NCBI RefSeq assembly: GCF_027920805.1
Contig: NZ_JANWOI010000001.1
Span: forward strand, 310,001-374,000
Direction of reading: 5' to 3'
Length of the DNA stretch: 64,000 bases
Source of the DNA: Govania unica
GTDB lineage: Bacteria; Pseudomonadota; Alphaproteobacteria; Sphingomonadales; Govanellaceae
In this document: one piece after another, positions 45,566 to 54,538 of the stretch
Position numbering within the stretch: position 1 is the stretch's first letter
How the letters are laid out: the number at the start of each line of letters is the position of its first letter
Notes under the pieces: model-generated
Seen by the model: only the letters and a program-made list of their open reading frames with translations
Databases searched by the model: none
What the model was told of the DNA's origin: nothing
Position numbers and translations under genes: made by a program

Positions 45566-46753
45566 TCAGGACGCGCTTTTGCGCTTTTTTTCGCTTTCGG
45601 ATTTCAACTGGCCACAGGCGGCCAGAATATCCTCGCCGCGCGGGGTGCGCACGGGGGCGGAAATGCCGGCTTCGAACACGATATCCGAGAACCGCTTGAT
45701 GCGGGCGTCGGTGGAGCGTTCATAGGCGGATCCGGGCCAGGGATTGAAGGGGATCAGATTGACCTTGGCCGGGATGTCATAGGCGCGCAGCAGGCGCACC
45801 AGTTCGCGGGCGTCGGCGTCCGAATCATTGATATCCTTCAACATCACATATTCAAAGGTAATGCGGCGGGCGTTCGAGACGCCGGGATAATCGCGGCAGG
45901 CGGCCAACAGTTCAGCAAGCGGATATTTATTGTTGATCGGCATGATGTCTGTCCGCACGTCATCGCGCACAGCATGGAGCGAAATGGCGAGATTGACGCC
46001 GATTTCCTCGCCGCAACGCGGAATCATCGGCACCACGCCCGAGGTCGAAAGCGTGATGCGTCGGCGCGACAGGCAGATCCCCTCAGGGTCCATGACGATC
46101 TTGAGCGCGGTTTTGACATTGTCGAAATTATAGAGCGGCTCGCCCATGCCCATCATGACGATGTTGGACAAAAGCCGTCCGTCCGGGGACGAGGGCCATT
46201 CGCCAAGGTCATCCCGGGCGACCAGAACCTGCATGACCATTTCGGTCGGGGTCAGGTTGCGCACCAGGCGCTGGGTGCCAGTATGGCAGAATTTGCAGGT
46301 GAGGGTGCAGCCGACCTGGCTTGAGACGCACAAGGTCCCGCGATCATCTTCAGGGATGAAGACGGTCTCGACTTCATTGCCGTCGGGAAAGCGCATGAGA
46401 TATTTGCGTGTGCCGTCCTTCGACACCAGGCGCTCGATGATTTCCGGGCGGCCGATGATGAAATGACGGGCGAATTCGGCGCGCAGGTCCTTGGAGATGT
46501 TGGTCATCTCGTCAAAGGACTGGGCCCCGCGAAAATACAGCCAATGCCAGATCTGTTGCGCCCGCATGCGGCTTTGCTTGTCGGCTACGCCGATGGCGAC
46601 GAGATGGGCGGCGATCTCTTCACGGGTCAGGCCGACCAGCGTCGGCAAGGCATCGCTCGCGGCCGGGATTACCGGACGGGGGGCCACAACGGGTTCGATC
46701 CCAAGAGGAGTCTGCAACATCAGAAATCGTCTTTCAGCGCTTTGGACCATCAT
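45566..46753 (-). CDS. rlmN: 23S rRNA/tRNA adenine-C2 methyltransferase RlmN
   Basis: Radical-SAM dual-specificity methyltransferase for A2503 of 23S rRNA and A37 of tRNAs. The [4Fe-4S] cluster motif is CTLTCKFC (CX3CX2C) followed by HTGTQ. Other family blocks are [34 protein letters not shown] and the final [15 protein letters not shown] with the conserved methylatable cysteine. The 395-residue length assumes ATG 46753; ATG 46720 (MLQTPLG) is an alternative that loses only eleven residues. Confidence 0.95.
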   Translation of the reverse strand: MMVQSAERRFLMLQTPLGIEPVVAPRPVIPAASDALPTLVGLTREEIAAHLVAIGVADKQSRMRAQQIWHWLYFRGAQSFDEMTNISKDLRAEFARHFIIGRPEIIERLVSKDGTRKYLMRFPDGNEVETVFIPEDDRGTLCVSSQVGCTLTCKFCHTGTQRLVRNLTPTEMVMQVLVARDDLGEWPSSPDGRLLSNIVMMGMGEPLYNFDNVKTALKIVMDPEGICLSRRRITLSTSGVVPMIPRCGEEIGVNLAISLHAVRDDVRTDIMPINNKYPLAELLAACRDYPGVSNARRITFEYVMLKDINDSDADARELVRLLRAYDIPAKVNLIPFNPWPGSAYERSTDARIKRFSDIVFEAGISAPVRTPRGEDILAACGQLKSESEKKRKSAS

Positions 46754-46855
46754 TGGAGGATCCGGCGGTCAAACTAGCATACGCCAAAATGCGCCCTGAC
46801 ATGCTATCGGGGCGCAACTTATCCACAAGGGAGGTAAGCCCGGAGGCGGCCGCTG

Positions 46856-47404
46856 TCAATAGCAGGCTTGGGTAATGGCATTGAGGGCCGAGGAGAAGCC
46901 GGCCAAAGAATAGCTGTCTGTGGTTTCCGTGCCACGGGCCGAGACGCCTTTGACGGACAGAGTCGTGCCTTTTTTGAGGGCAGCGGTGATTTCGGTGTCC
47001 TGCTTGTCATCGCTGGCCCAGGCGCGGTCATCCTGCACGAACAGTTTGTAAGTCGTCTTGTCGATGGTGAGGAGGACGTTGCTGTCTTTTTTCAGGGCAT
47101 ACCCTGCTGAAATGCTGATCTGATTCTTGACCTTGGCGGCGGGCCATTGGGTCACCATGACGTAAATTTCGCCACGCTTGACGTTTTTCGGCGTGGTTTC
47201 CTTGGGCACCGTAATGGCATAGCAGCTTTTTTCGCCCTTGGCCGTCTTGTCGAGGAAGGCGTCCCAGTCGCGGAAACCGCCCAGAAACTCGCGGCCCTTG
47301 GCCTCCGCTCCGGCAACCGGGACGGTGACGGCGAGCAGCAGGGAGAGGGCGAGGATTGATGGGCGGAAGGGCTGGCGGGGACTGGAAAAAGCTGTGTCTG
47401 TCAT
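46856..47404 (-). CDS. Invasion-associated locus B (IalB)-like protein
   Basis: A 182-residue exported protein. A signal peptide (SILALSLLLAVTVPVAGAEA) is followed by the IalB-type beta domain: DWDAFLDKTAKGEKSCYAIT (as EKSCYAIT), GEIYVMVTQWPA, ISISAGYALKKDSNVLLTI and the C-terminal FSSALNAITQACY. The two cysteines (SCY and QAC) are likely disulfide-bonded. In pathogens IalB is linked to erythrocyte invasion, but the family is common in free-living alphaproteobacteria, where the role is unknown. Start ATG 47404. Confidence 0.85.
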   Translation of the reverse strand: MTDTAFSSPRQPFRPSILALSLLLAVTVPVAGAEAKGREFLGGFRDWDAFLDKTAKGEKSCYAITVPKETTPKNVKRGEIYVMVTQWPAAKVKNQISISAGYALKKDSNVLLTIDKTTYKLFVQDDRAWASDDKQDTEITAALKKGTTLSVKGVSARGTETTDSYSLAGFSSALNAITQACY

Positions 47405-47423
47405 TGGGATGCTTTGGTCTACT

Positions 47424-48044
47424 TTATGAAAATTCGGGATCTGAGCTGCCCTTGCGGGCCTGTTCACGCCGTAAAAGATCTTCCCGCACCCGTGGCCGAT
47501 TACTGCCGCCGGAAGGGGTTTGGCTTTCCCGGCCAGGCCTCGCCCCGCCGGAATGAAGCGGGCGATCGGCGAAGCGGCCAAGACAGCGTAGGCGATCATA
47601 CATAACAATTGCCCCCGCTGTCGCCAAATTGAGAGAAAATTTTGTCGGAATTTTGATAACATGGCGGCAACGGGCAAGTGTTTCGGGGCTGAGACCATAG
47701 ATTTCTGCACCGAGGATATAGGCGGCGGCAGGCGGATGGGGGAAACTTGGCAGGTCGATGGCCTCGTCCGTGAGCTCGATCCCGACCAGCACGCAGCCCT
47801 CGGGCAGGTTGAGGTCATCCAGACTATCGTAGTGAAAGAGCGGCAGATTGTCCGCCGCTCTCGAAGTGTCGGACCCGGCTGTAAGCCCGGTTTCAGATTC
47901 CCGCACCCGGGCGTGAGCGTCCAGCGTGAACAGGAAGCTCGCCCCGAAGCCATGGGCCGTCCGATAGAGATTGCCGAGATTCATTGGTTTGCTGACACGC
48001 TCAACGCCAAATCCGAAATATCCCCGCATTCTGTCGTCGCGCAT
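47424..48044 (-). CDS. SpoU/TrmH-type RNA methyltransferase
   Basis: A 206-residue SPOUT methyltransferase. Motif 1 is SKPMNLGNLYRTAHGFGA, and the knot motifs are YILGAEIYGLSPE and IPTKFSLNLATAGAIVMYDRL (as IPTKFSLNLATAGAIVMYD). The C-terminal 45 residues are Arg/Gly/Ser-rich (PGRESQTPSGGSNRPRVRED), perhaps an RNA-binding tail. Target base unknown. ATG 48044 has AAGGAC seven bases upstream, which decides the start over the much longer open frame. Confidence 0.88.
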   Translation of the reverse strand: MRDDRMRGYFGFGVERVSKPMNLGNLYRTAHGFGASFLFTLDAHARVRESETGLTAGSDTSRAADNLPLFHYDSLDDLNLPEGCVLVGIELTDEAIDLPSFPHPPAAAYILGAEIYGLSPETLARCRHVIKIPTKFSLNLATAGAIVMYDRLRCLGRFADRPLHSGGARPGRESQTPSGGSNRPRVREDLLRREQARKGSSDPEFS

Positions 48045-48237
48045 GGTTTTGTCCTTAACAGCCATCATTTGGGCTATAAAGACCATAGAAGCCTTCATTT
48101 TGACAAGGGGCCGAGAGAAGCCGAGTGTTTGCCTGGCGGTGACCTGAATGGTTACGATTGAAATTGATTGGGTGTCGCGGTAAGTGTTGAAGGATACCCG
48201 GCACGATTTTGACATATCTTAAAATAGGACTGGCACT

Positions 48238-48939
48238 ATGGGGAAAATCTATAGCAATGCCCAGTCCGCTCTTGATGGTGTGCTGTTTGACGGCATGACT
48301 ATCATGGCGGGGGGATTTGGACTCTGTGGCATTCCGGAAAATCTGATTTTGGCGCTCCGGGACTCCGGGGTGAAGGATTTGACGGTCATTTCCAACAACG
48401 CGGGGGTCGATGATTTCGGCCTGGGGCTGTTGTTGCAGACGCGACAAATCAAAAAGATGATTTCGTCCTATGTGGGCGAGAACAAGACCTTTGAAAAACA
48501 ATTTCTGTCGGGTGAATTGCAGCTTGAATTCAATCCGCAAGGCACGCTGGCTGAGCGCATTCGTGCGGGCGGCGCGGGCATTCCGGGTTTTTATACCAAA
48601 ACCGGCGTCGGCACGCTTGTGGCCGAAGGCAAGGAACATAAGGACTTCAACGGCGAGACCTATGTGCTTGAGACCGGGCTCGTGGCCGATCTTGCCATCG
48701 TCAAGGCCTGGAAGGCCGACGAGGAAGGCAATCTCATTTACAACAAGACCGCGCGCAATTTCAATCCGATGATGGCCACGGCAGGTAAAGTGACCGTGGT
48801 CGAAGCGGAAGAAATCGTGCCGACGGGCAGCTTCGACCCCGATCATATTCATACCCCGGGGATCTATGTGACGCGGCTCGTCAAGGGCGCAGTTTATGAA
48901 AAGCGCATCGAACAGCGCACCGTGCGGAAACGCGGGTAG
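48238..48939 (+). CDS. scoA: 3-oxoacid CoA-transferase subunit A
   Basis: A 233-residue subunit A of succinyl-CoA:3-ketoacid CoA-transferase. Family stretches are [37 protein letters not shown], and [23 protein letters not shown] (as [10 protein letters not shown]). The enzyme interconverts acetoacetate and acetoacetyl-CoA and so links ketone bodies and PHB degradation to the TCA cycle. Subunit B begins 11 bases after its stop, and an HSD10-like dehydrogenase follows. Confidence 0.95.
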   Translation: MGKIYSNAQSALDGVLFDGMTIMAGGFGLCGIPENLILALRDSGVKDLTVISNNAGVDDFGLGLLLQTRQIKKMISSYVGENKTFEKQFLSGELQLEFNPQGTLAERIRAGGAGIPGFYTKTGVGTLVAEGKEHKDFNGETYVLETGLVADLAIVKAWKADEEGNLIYNKTARNFNPMMATAGKVTVVEAEEIVPTGSFDPDHIHTPGIYVTRLVKGAVYEKRIEQRTVRKRG

Positions 48940-48950
48940 GGAGAGCGGAC

Positions 48951-49583
48951 ATGGCTTGGACACGTGATCAAATCGCCGAACGGGCGGCCCGCGAATTGCG
49001 CGACGGCTTTTATGTCAACCTCGGCATCGGCATTCCGACGCTGGTTGCGAATTATATTCCGGATGGCATCCATGTGATGCTGCAATCGGAAAATGGCATG
49101 CTCGGCATGGGTCCTTTCCCTTATGAGGGGGAGGAAGATCCGGACCTCATCAATGCCGGCAAACAGACCATCACCGAACTGCCGCAGACGAGTTATTTCT
49201 CCTCGTCCGACAGCTTTGCCATGATCCGCGGCGGACATATCGATCTGTCGATCCTCGGCGCCATGGAAGTGTCGGCGGCGGGCGATCTTGCCAACTGGAT
49301 GATCCCCGGCAAGATGGTCAAGGGCATGGGTGGCGCCATGGATCTGGTGGCGGGCGTCAAGCGCGTTGTCATCATCATGGAGCATACCGCGAAGGACGGC
49401 GCGCCCAAGATCAAACCGGAATGCGATCTGCCGCTCACGGGCAAGGGCGTGGTCGATCGCATCATCACCGATCTTTGCGTGATGGATGTGGTCGATGGGG
49501 GGCTGGTGCTGATTGAATGTGCACCTGGTGTCACCCCTGATGAGATCAAGGCGAAGACGGCGGCTCCCTTTACGATCGCCTGA
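48951..49583 (+). CDS. scoB: 3-oxoacid CoA-transferase subunit B
   Basis: A 210-residue subunit B holding the catalytic glutamate E47 in [11 protein letters not shown], which forms the glutamyl-CoA thioester. Other conserved pieces are [42 protein letters not shown] and [14 protein letters not shown]. With the preceding subunit it forms the complete transferase. GGAGAG occurs upstream of the ATG. Confidence 0.95.
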   Translation: MAWTRDQIAERAARELRDGFYVNLGIGIPTLVANYIPDGIHVMLQSENGMLGMGPFPYEGEEDPDLINAGKQTITELPQTSYFSSSDSFAMIRGGHIDLSILGAMEVSAAGDLANWMIPGKMVKGMGGAMDLVAGVKRVVIIMEHTAKDGAPKIKPECDLPLTGKGVVDRIITDLCVMDVVDGGLVLIECAPGVTPDEIKAKTAAPFTIA

Positions 49584-49618
49584 CGGGATTAGTCTCTGGG
49601 TACAGATGGAGTAAACAT

Positions 49619-50380
49619 ATGAAACTGGCAGGAACGGCAGCGGTTGTAACGGGCGGTGCATCGGGACTTGGTGAAGCGACGGCGCGGACACTTGCAGCGG
49701 CGGGCGTGAAGGTCACGCTGTTTGATATCAACGAGACGCAGGGTCAACAGGTCGCGGCCGATATCGGTGGCGTGTTCGTCAAGGTTGACGTGACCAGCGC
49801 CGAGAGTGTGAGCGCCGGACTGGATGCGGCAGCGGCGGCCCATGGTGACGCGCGTATTCTGGTCAATTGCGCGGGCATCGCCATTGGCGAAAAGACCGTC
49901 AACAAGGGTGTGGCGCATCAGCTTGAAAGCTTTTCGAAAGTCATCACCATCAATCTGATCGGCAGCTTCAATTGTCTGCGGCTTGCGGCCGTGCGCATGT
50001 CGGCGCTTGCCCCGCTTGAGGATGGCGAGCGCGGTGTGGTCATCAACACGGCGTCGGTCGCGGCTTATGAAGGTCAGATCGGGCAGGTGGCTTATGCAGC
50101 GTCGAAGGGCGGTGTGGTCGGCATGACCTTGCCGGCGGCGCGCGACATGTCGAATATCGGCATCCGCGTTTGCACCATTGCGCCGGGCCTGTTCCTGACG
50201 CCGATGATGAAGGGTCTGCCGCAGAATGTTCAGGACGCGCTTGGGGCCAATGTGCCGTTCCCGCAGCGCCTTGGCGATCCGGCGGAATATGGTCAGCTGG
50301 CCAAACATATCTGCGAGAATGTCATGCTGAACGGGGAGACCATTCGTCTGGATGGTGCCTTGCGGATGGCGCCGCGCTGA
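49619..50380 (+). CDS. 3-hydroxyacyl-CoA dehydrogenase, HSD10-like SDR
   Basis: A 253-residue SDR close in pattern to type II 3-hydroxyacyl-CoA dehydrogenase (HSD17B10). Cofactor loop is TGGASGLGEATA, catalytic residues lie in NTASVAAYEGQIGQVAYAASK (as NTASVAAYEGQ and AYAASKGG), and GLFLTPMMKGLP plus FPQRLGDPAEYGQL match HSD10. It oxidises short-chain or branched 3-hydroxyacyl-CoA, for example in isoleucine breakdown. It lies 35 bases after scoB and is followed by a clear terminator, so scoA-scoB-HSD10 form one operon. Confidence 0.9.
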   Translation: MKLAGTAAVVTGGASGLGEATARTLAAAGVKVTLFDINETQGQQVAADIGGVFVKVDVTSAESVSAGLDAAAAAHGDARILVNCAGIAIGEKTVNKGVAHQLESFSKVITINLIGSFNCLRLAAVRMSALAPLEDGERGVVINTASVAAYEGQIGQVAYAASKGGVVGMTLPAARDMSNIGIRVCTIAPGLFLTPMMKGLPQNVQDALGANVPFPQRLGDPAEYGQLAKHICENVMLNGETIRLDGALRMAPR

Positions 50381-50414
50381 TATCTCCGCGCTGATTTTCC
50401 TCAGGCGAGGATGC

Positions 50415-50445
50415 AAAAGGGGGCCCTTGCGGGGCCCCCTTTTTT
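50415..50445 (+). terminator. Terminator after the scoAB-HSD10 operon
   Basis: AAAAGGGGGCCC and GGGCCCCCTTTT-type arms with a short loop and a run of T. Confidence 0.85.
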
Positions 50446-50468
50446 AGTATCTTGAATAGATAGGATCG

Positions 50469-50783
50469 TCAGCTTGCGGCGGCATCCATGAACGCGGCCA
50501 GCGCCACGTCATATTCCGTTACGCCGCCCGCGTCATGGGTCGCGAGCGTGACCTCCACCCGGTTATAGACATTGCGCCATTCCGGGTGGTGATCCAACCG
50601 CTCAGCTTCCTTGGCCACTCGGGTCATGAAGCGGAATGCGGCGTCGAAATTGGCAAACCGAAACGTCTTTGCAATCGCATCACGCCCGTCGACTTCATGC
50701 CAGTCGGTGAGTGTGCCGAGCAAATTCTGACGCTGCGGTCCGACGAGAAGGCTGCGGCTATAAAGCGAGCGCGCAGCTTTCAC
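50469..50783 (-). CDS. phhB: Pterin-4a-carbinolamine dehydratase
   Basis: A 104-residue PCD/DCoH protein that recycles the pterin cofactor of aromatic amino-acid hydroxylases. The core motif is FMTRVAKEAERLDHHPEWRNVYNRVEV (as EAERLDHHPEW and VYNRVEV), with the catalytic paired histidines. The N-terminus is extended; it begins with GTG and an AAAGG that overlaps the stop of the H1-like gene, six bases upstream. No phenylalanine hydroxylase gene is nearby. The last gene of the sirtuin/H1-like run. Confidence 0.88.
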   Translation of the reverse strand: MKAARSLYSRSLLVGPQRQNLLGTLTDWHEVDGRDAIAKTFRFANFDAAFRFMTRVAKEAERLDHHPEWRNVYNRVEVTLATHDAGGVTEYDVALAAFMDAAAS

Positions 50784-50789
50784 ATCCTT

Positions 50790-51704
50790 TCAGGCTTTCC
50801 GGGCGACGCGCTTCGGCTTGGCCGGCTTTTTGACAGCCATGACGGCTTTGGTGGCACGCGGCTTCACGGCCTTCAAAGCGCTAGCAGTGCGCGGCCGTCC
50901 GACGGCTTTGGCTGCGCGCGGCTTGGCGACAACTTTGGCAGCTTTCGGCATTGCGGTTGCTTTGGCGGCCTTCGGCTTCATGGCAGCTTTAGCAGCCTTT
51001 GGCTTTGCGGTTGCTTTAGCAGCCTTCAGCTTCGGAGCAGCTTTGGCAGCCTTTGGCTTTGCGGTTGCTTTAGCAGCCTTCGGCTTCATGGCAGCTTTAA
51101 CGGCCTTTGGCTTTGCGGTTGCTTTAGCAGCCTTTGGCTTCGGAGCAGCTTTAACGGCCTTTGGCTTTGCGGTTGCTTTAGCAGCCTTCGGCTTCATGGC
51201 AGCTTTAACGGCCTTTGGCTTTGCGGTTGCTTTAGCAGCCTTCGGCTTCGGAGCAGCTTTAACGGCCTTTGGCTTTGCGGTCGCTTTAGCAACCTTCGGC
51301 TTCAGAGCAGCTTTAGCAGTCTTCGGCTTTACGGTGGCTTTAGCAACCTTCGGCTTCAGAGCAGCTTTAACGGCTTTCGGCTTTACGGTGGCTTTAGCAG
51401 CCTTCGGCTTCAGTGCAGCTTTAACGGCCTTTGGCTTTGCGGTCGCTTTAGCAACAACCTTCAGCTTTGGAGCAGCTTTAGCAGCCTTCGGCTTTGCGAC
51501 AGCTTTGGCGACTTTTGGCTTCGCGGTTGCCTTCACCGCTTTCGGCTTTGCAACGACTTTAGCAGCCTTCGGTTTGACGGCGGCTTTTATCGTCTTTGGT
51601 TTCGCGGCGGCTGCGGCCTTGGCGCGTGGCTTGCGCTCGGGTTTTGCTGCGGCGGTTGCCACGACTTTTTCTTCGGTCTGCTTTTTGGATTTGGTTCTGG
51701 CCAT
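50790..51704 (-). CDS. Histone H1-like Lys/Ala/Pro repeat protein
   Basis: A 304-residue strongly basic protein. After MARTKSKKQTEEKVVATAAA the sequence is built almost wholly of 9-residue units of the form KPKAAKATA or KPKAVKAAM, about 25 in a row, ending KPKRVARKA. This is the composition of histone H1 C-terminal tails and of bacterial H1-like proteins (AlgP/HctB type) that bind and condense DNA. No globular domain is visible. GAGGAG precedes the ATG. Its start overlaps the intergenic region right after the sirtuin gene (25 bases after its stop), so the two are probably co-transcribed. Confidence 0.8.
   Translation of the reverse strand: MARTKSKKQTEEKVVATAAAKPERKPRAKAAAAAKPKTIKAAVKPKAAKVVAKPKAVKATAKPKVAKAVAKPKAAKAAPKLKVVAKATAKPKAVKAALKPKAAKATVKPKAVKAALKPKVAKATVKPKTAKAALKPKVAKATAKPKAVKAAPKPKAAKATAKPKAVKAAMKPKAAKATAKPKAVKAAPKPKAAKATAKPKAVKAAMKPKAAKATAKPKAAKAAPKLKAAKATAKPKAAKAAMKPKAAKATAMPKAAKVVAKPRAAKAVGRPRTASALKAVKPRATKAVMAVKKPAKPKRVARKA
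50950..51590 (-). repeat. 27/54-bp coding tandem repeats
   Basis: Inside the H1-like gene. A 27-base unit encodes nine residues, and pairs of units recur as a 54-base higher-order repeat with very few changes between about 51040 and 51430. Such arrays are prone to length change by slippage or recombination. Confidence 0.85.
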
Positions 51705-51729
51705 GCTTTCACTCCTCGTCAGAATGGCG

Positions 51730-52458
51730 TTATACATAAGATTGCAGTAACTGGTTTACATAAGACGGAACTATTTCTCGCGCTTTTCCGTAAATTTTCT
51801 GTTGAAATTTTGTCTCACCGGCTGATGGTTCCAGATTTAATTCTACCGTGAGTGCGTCGGGATTCTGGCGGACGATGTCGACAAAGCCCGCAGCGGGATA
51901 CACCGTGCCGGATGTGCCGATCGATAAAAACAGATCACAGGCATCGAGATGCCGGGTGATGTCTGCAAGGTCGAGGGGAATTTCACCGAACCAGACGATA
52001 TGGGGTCTGAGGCTGCCTTGCGTCAGACAAGCGGCGCAGCTTGTGTGCACCGAAAGATCGCTGTCGGAGATCTCGATAGATCCGCAGGCAGTGCACCGTC
52101 GTTTCCTCAGCTCGCCATGCATATGGATCAGATTTCGACTGCCGGCACGTTCGTGCAGATCATCCACATTCTGGGTGATGATCTGAACATCGCCCGGATA
52201 ACAGGCTTCGAGACGGGCGAGAGCGTGGTGAGCATCGTTGGGTTCCGCTGCGCGCGCCGCACGGCGACGCATGTTGTAGAAATTGTGAACTAGAGTAGGA
52301 TTGCGTCGAAAGGCGTCGGGCGTTGCTACATCCTCAACAGCATGTCCCGACCAGATGCCACCTCCGTCGCGGCCTTTGTCGCGGAATGTATCGAGGCCTG
52401 ACTCCGCCGAGATGCCGGCTCCGGTCAAGATGACGATATGATCGAAGCGCTCTCCCAT
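51730..52458 (-). CDS. cobB: NAD-dependent protein deacylase (sirtuin, class III type)
   Basis: A 242-residue sirtuin. NAD-binding motif GAGISAESGLDTFRD, TQNVDDLHERAG, catalytic histidine in IHMHGEL, and zinc cysteines in CTACGS and CAACL. The segment NFYNMRRR supplies the Tyr-x-x-Arg pair that in class III sirtuins (E. coli CobB, SIRT5) binds acidic acyl groups, so desuccinylation is possible as well as deacetylation. It is the first gene of the run with the Lys-rich H1-like protein. ATG 52458 (MGERFDHIV) gives the family N-terminus. Confidence 0.92.
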   Translation of the reverse strand: MGERFDHIVILTGAGISAESGLDTFRDKGRDGGGIWSGHAVEDVATPDAFRRNPTLVHNFYNMRRRAARAAEPNDAHHALARLEACYPGDVQIITQNVDDLHERAGSRNLIHMHGELRKRRCTACGSIEISDSDLSVHTSCAACLTQGSLRPHIVWFGEIPLDLADITRHLDACDLFLSIGTSGTVYPAAGFVDIVRQNPDALTVELNLEPSAGETKFQQKIYGKAREIVPSYVNQLLQSYV

Positions 52459-52562
52459 TCGGATCCTGCGCTCTCTTCCCTTAATATGCGGACACCCTTG
52501 CCCGTGCCGCAACTATTGCTCATATTGTCGGCTGAAACTAGCGAAATGCAAGGGATTCCTGT

Positions 52563-53051
52563 GTGATACGCCTGATTTTTGTTTGTCTTGGCAATATCTG
52601 CCGCTCGCCAATTGCCGAAGGAATCTGTCGTGCAGCACTTGCTGACGACAATTTTCGGACGCGCATGAATGGCGAAATCTCTTGGGATTCTGCGGGTCTT
52701 GGCGATTGGCACCAAGGTGCTGCACCGGATCCACGTGCGATTGCGGTGGCGAAAAAACATGGCATCGATATCGCTGATTTGCGCGCGCGAAAAATTGCCG
52801 ATGACGACTTCGAAAGTTTCGATTTGATCCTTGCAATGGATCGCGACAACGTCGAAGGCTTGCGCAAACGCTGTCCCGAACAGTTCGCGGATCGCATTCA
52901 CCTGCTGATGGACTTCGCGCATGACAGTAAAATTCGCGAGGTGCCGGACCCGTATTTCTTCCGTGACGAGGCCGGCTTCGAACGTGTCTTCACGACCATC
53001 GAGGAGGGCGTGTTGGGTCTTCTCACGCATCTGCGCGAGCGTCGGTTCTGA
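52563..53051 (+). CDS. Low-molecular-weight protein-tyrosine phosphatase
   Basis: A 162-residue LMW-PTP with the P-loop FVCLGNICRSP (Cys8, Arg14) at the N-terminus and the acid loop PDPYFF near residue 120. It dephosphorylates tyrosine residues or small phosphates; no tyrosine kinase is nearby. The start is GTG 52563 with AAGGGA upstream. It ends one base before the convergent thpR stop. Confidence 0.92.
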   Translation: MIRLIFVCLGNICRSPIAEGICRAALADDNFRTRMNGEISWDSAGLGDWHQGAAPDPRAIAVAKKHGIDIADLRARKIADDDFESFDLILAMDRDNVEGLRKRCPEQFADRIHLLMDFAHDSKIREVPDPYFFRDEAGFERVFTTIEEGVLGLLTHLRERRF

Positions 53052-53606
53052 TCAGAGGTCGGCAAAACCGGCGAGCGGATAACGCGCCTCCACATGATAC
53101 TGCGGTCCCTGGTCGGTGAGCTTGCTTGAGTAGAGCGCGAAGCTGTTGACTTCGAAACTTGCCGATATGAGTCCGCCATGGGCTTCGAGAAACTGCAGGA
53201 CGCCGGGAGCCGCGGCGCGGCCGTCGCGGATGCGTGCGAGCGTCGCATGCGGGGCGAATTTGCGATCGTCCAATTGAAGGCCCAGGCGACGAATGGCGGT
53301 CTCGATCTTGTCATGGAGACGGATCACGGGATCGCGCGGGGCAATCCCGGCCCAGAGAATGCGGGGTTTGAACATGGTGCCAAAAAGTCCGGCACCGTCG
53401 AGTGCGATGGTAAAGGCAGGCATGGTGATGGTGGCGAGTGCTGTGTCGATGTCGCGGGCGGTGCCCTCGTCCACATCGCCGATGAAGCTGAGCGTGAGAT
53501 GCAGCTGATCATCGCGTTGCCAGTATGCGGCGCGAATGCCGGTTTGCAATCGCAAGAGATAATTCCGGATGGGCTCGGGCAATTCGATGGCGACGAACAG
53601 GCGGAT
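53052..53606 (-). CDS. thpR: RNA 2',3'-cyclic phosphodiesterase ThpR
   Basis: A 184-residue 2H phosphoesterase (LigT family). The two HxT motifs are HLTLSFIGD and HATLARI, spaced as in the family. It opens 2',3'-cyclic phosphates on RNA ends. ATG 53606 (MIRLFVAIELP) has GAGGA upstream. tesA lies 24 bases upstream on the same strand. Confidence 0.93.
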   Translation of the reverse strand: MRLFVAIELPEPIRNYLLRLQTGIRAAYWQRDDQLHLTLSFIGDVDEGTARDIDTALATITMPAFTIALDGAGLFGTMFKPRILWAGIAPRDPVIRLHDKIETAIRRLGLQLDDRKFAPHATLARIRDGRAAAPGVLQFLEAHGGLISASFEVNSFALYSSKLTDQGPQYHVEARYPLAGFADL

Positions 53607-53630
53607 CATGTTTGGAGTCCTCGACAAAAA

Positions 53631-54323
53631 TCAGGGCTGTTTTTTGTCCTTTGATGGGCGCGTGATGTGATCAAGGAGGGGGGCGACAATGGGGGCAAGA
53701 CGGCTGGCGATCAGCTCCGCTCCCTTGGCATTCGGATGCATGCCATCAGCTTGATTGAGCCTCGGTTGAGCGGCCACGCCGTCGAGAAAAAAGGGATAGA
53801 GCGGCAGGTCATATTTTTTGGCCAGTGCCGGATAGATCGCATTGAACGCCACGCCATAATCGCGGCCGAGATTGGGTGGCGCCTTCATGCCACAGAGCAG
53901 AACCGGAATGCCGCGCGCCTTGAGCGTTTTCAGGATATGATCGAGATTGTCGGCGGTGAGCCGCGGGTCGATGCCGCGGAGCGCGTCATTGGCCCCAAGT
54001 TCGAGGATGACAAGTGTTGGTTTTGTCTTGTCGAGACTGGCCAGTGCCCAATCGAGCCGGGCGCGCCCGCCGCTTGAGGTGTCACCTGAAACGCCGGCAT
54101 TGACGACCGTGACCCTGTGCCCTGTTTTTCGCAACAAAGTCTCAAGGCGGACCGGGATCGAGTCGGTGGACGGCAGGCCATAGCCAGCTGTCAAACTGTC
54201 TCCGAAAGCGACGACGATGGTTTCGGCTGTCGTCGGGGTGGCTCTTGCAGCGCCCGGAAAGGACAGGAGAAACACGAGCGGGCAGAGGACAATGAAGAAA
54301 CTTCGGCGCAAATGTCTTGTCAT
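53631..54323 (-). CDS. tesA: SGNH-type arylesterase/lysophospholipase, TesA-like
   Basis: A 230-residue periplasmic esterase. Signal peptide FFIVLCPLVFLLSFPGAARA, then the SGNH blocks GDSLTAGYG (catalytic Ser), VSGDTSSGG, LGANDALRG (Asn) and DGMHPNAKG (Asp and His). Acts on acyl esters or thioesters. ATG 54323 is preceded by AGGAGG. It is divergent from ybbA-ybbP, the same trio that neighbours tesA in E. coli. Confidence 0.93.
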   Translation of the reverse strand: MTRHLRRSFFIVLCPLVFLLSFPGAARATPTTAETIVVAFGDSLTAGYGLPSTDSIPVRLETLLRKTGHRVTVVNAGVSGDTSSGGRARLDWALASLDKTKPTLVILELGANDALRGIDPRLTADNLDHILKTLKARGIPVLLCGMKAPPNLGRDYGVAFNAIYPALAKKYDLPLYPFFLDGVAAQPRLNQADGMHPNAKGAELIASRLAPIVAPLLDHITRPSKDKKQP

Positions 54324-54538
54324 GTTCGTTCCTCCTGCCATGCTTGGGTATCGCATGGCTCAGCCAGCATTCGTCTGTGTCAGAGTTGAAGGTCGTGCGC
54401 CGGGACACCATATGGTCATGCAGGGCTGCCTTATGCTCACCCGGGGGTGAGAGGTCGTCGTTTACTGCGCCCAGAATAGCCGAGACCCGGTCATAGCGTC
54501 AGCCCAAGTTTTTTTGTCAGATTTAAGCCGGAATTGTC

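Noticed and set aside
47405-47953. Extension of the IalB-like gene to a 365-residue protein
   Set aside because: The extension runs antiparallel in frame with the RNA methyltransferase gene. A signal peptide begins at 47404.
50950-51590. CRISPR-like array
   Set aside because: The regular 27/54-base units have no unique spacers and lie in frame within a coding sequence.
50535-51851. 438-codon plus-strand frame with Gly/Leu/Phe/Ser repeats, and a second Ala/Phe/Gly-rich frame at 50818-51750
   Set aside because: Both are mirror readings of the repetitive H1-like gene. The minus-strand frame has a ribosome-binding site, typical composition and operon context.
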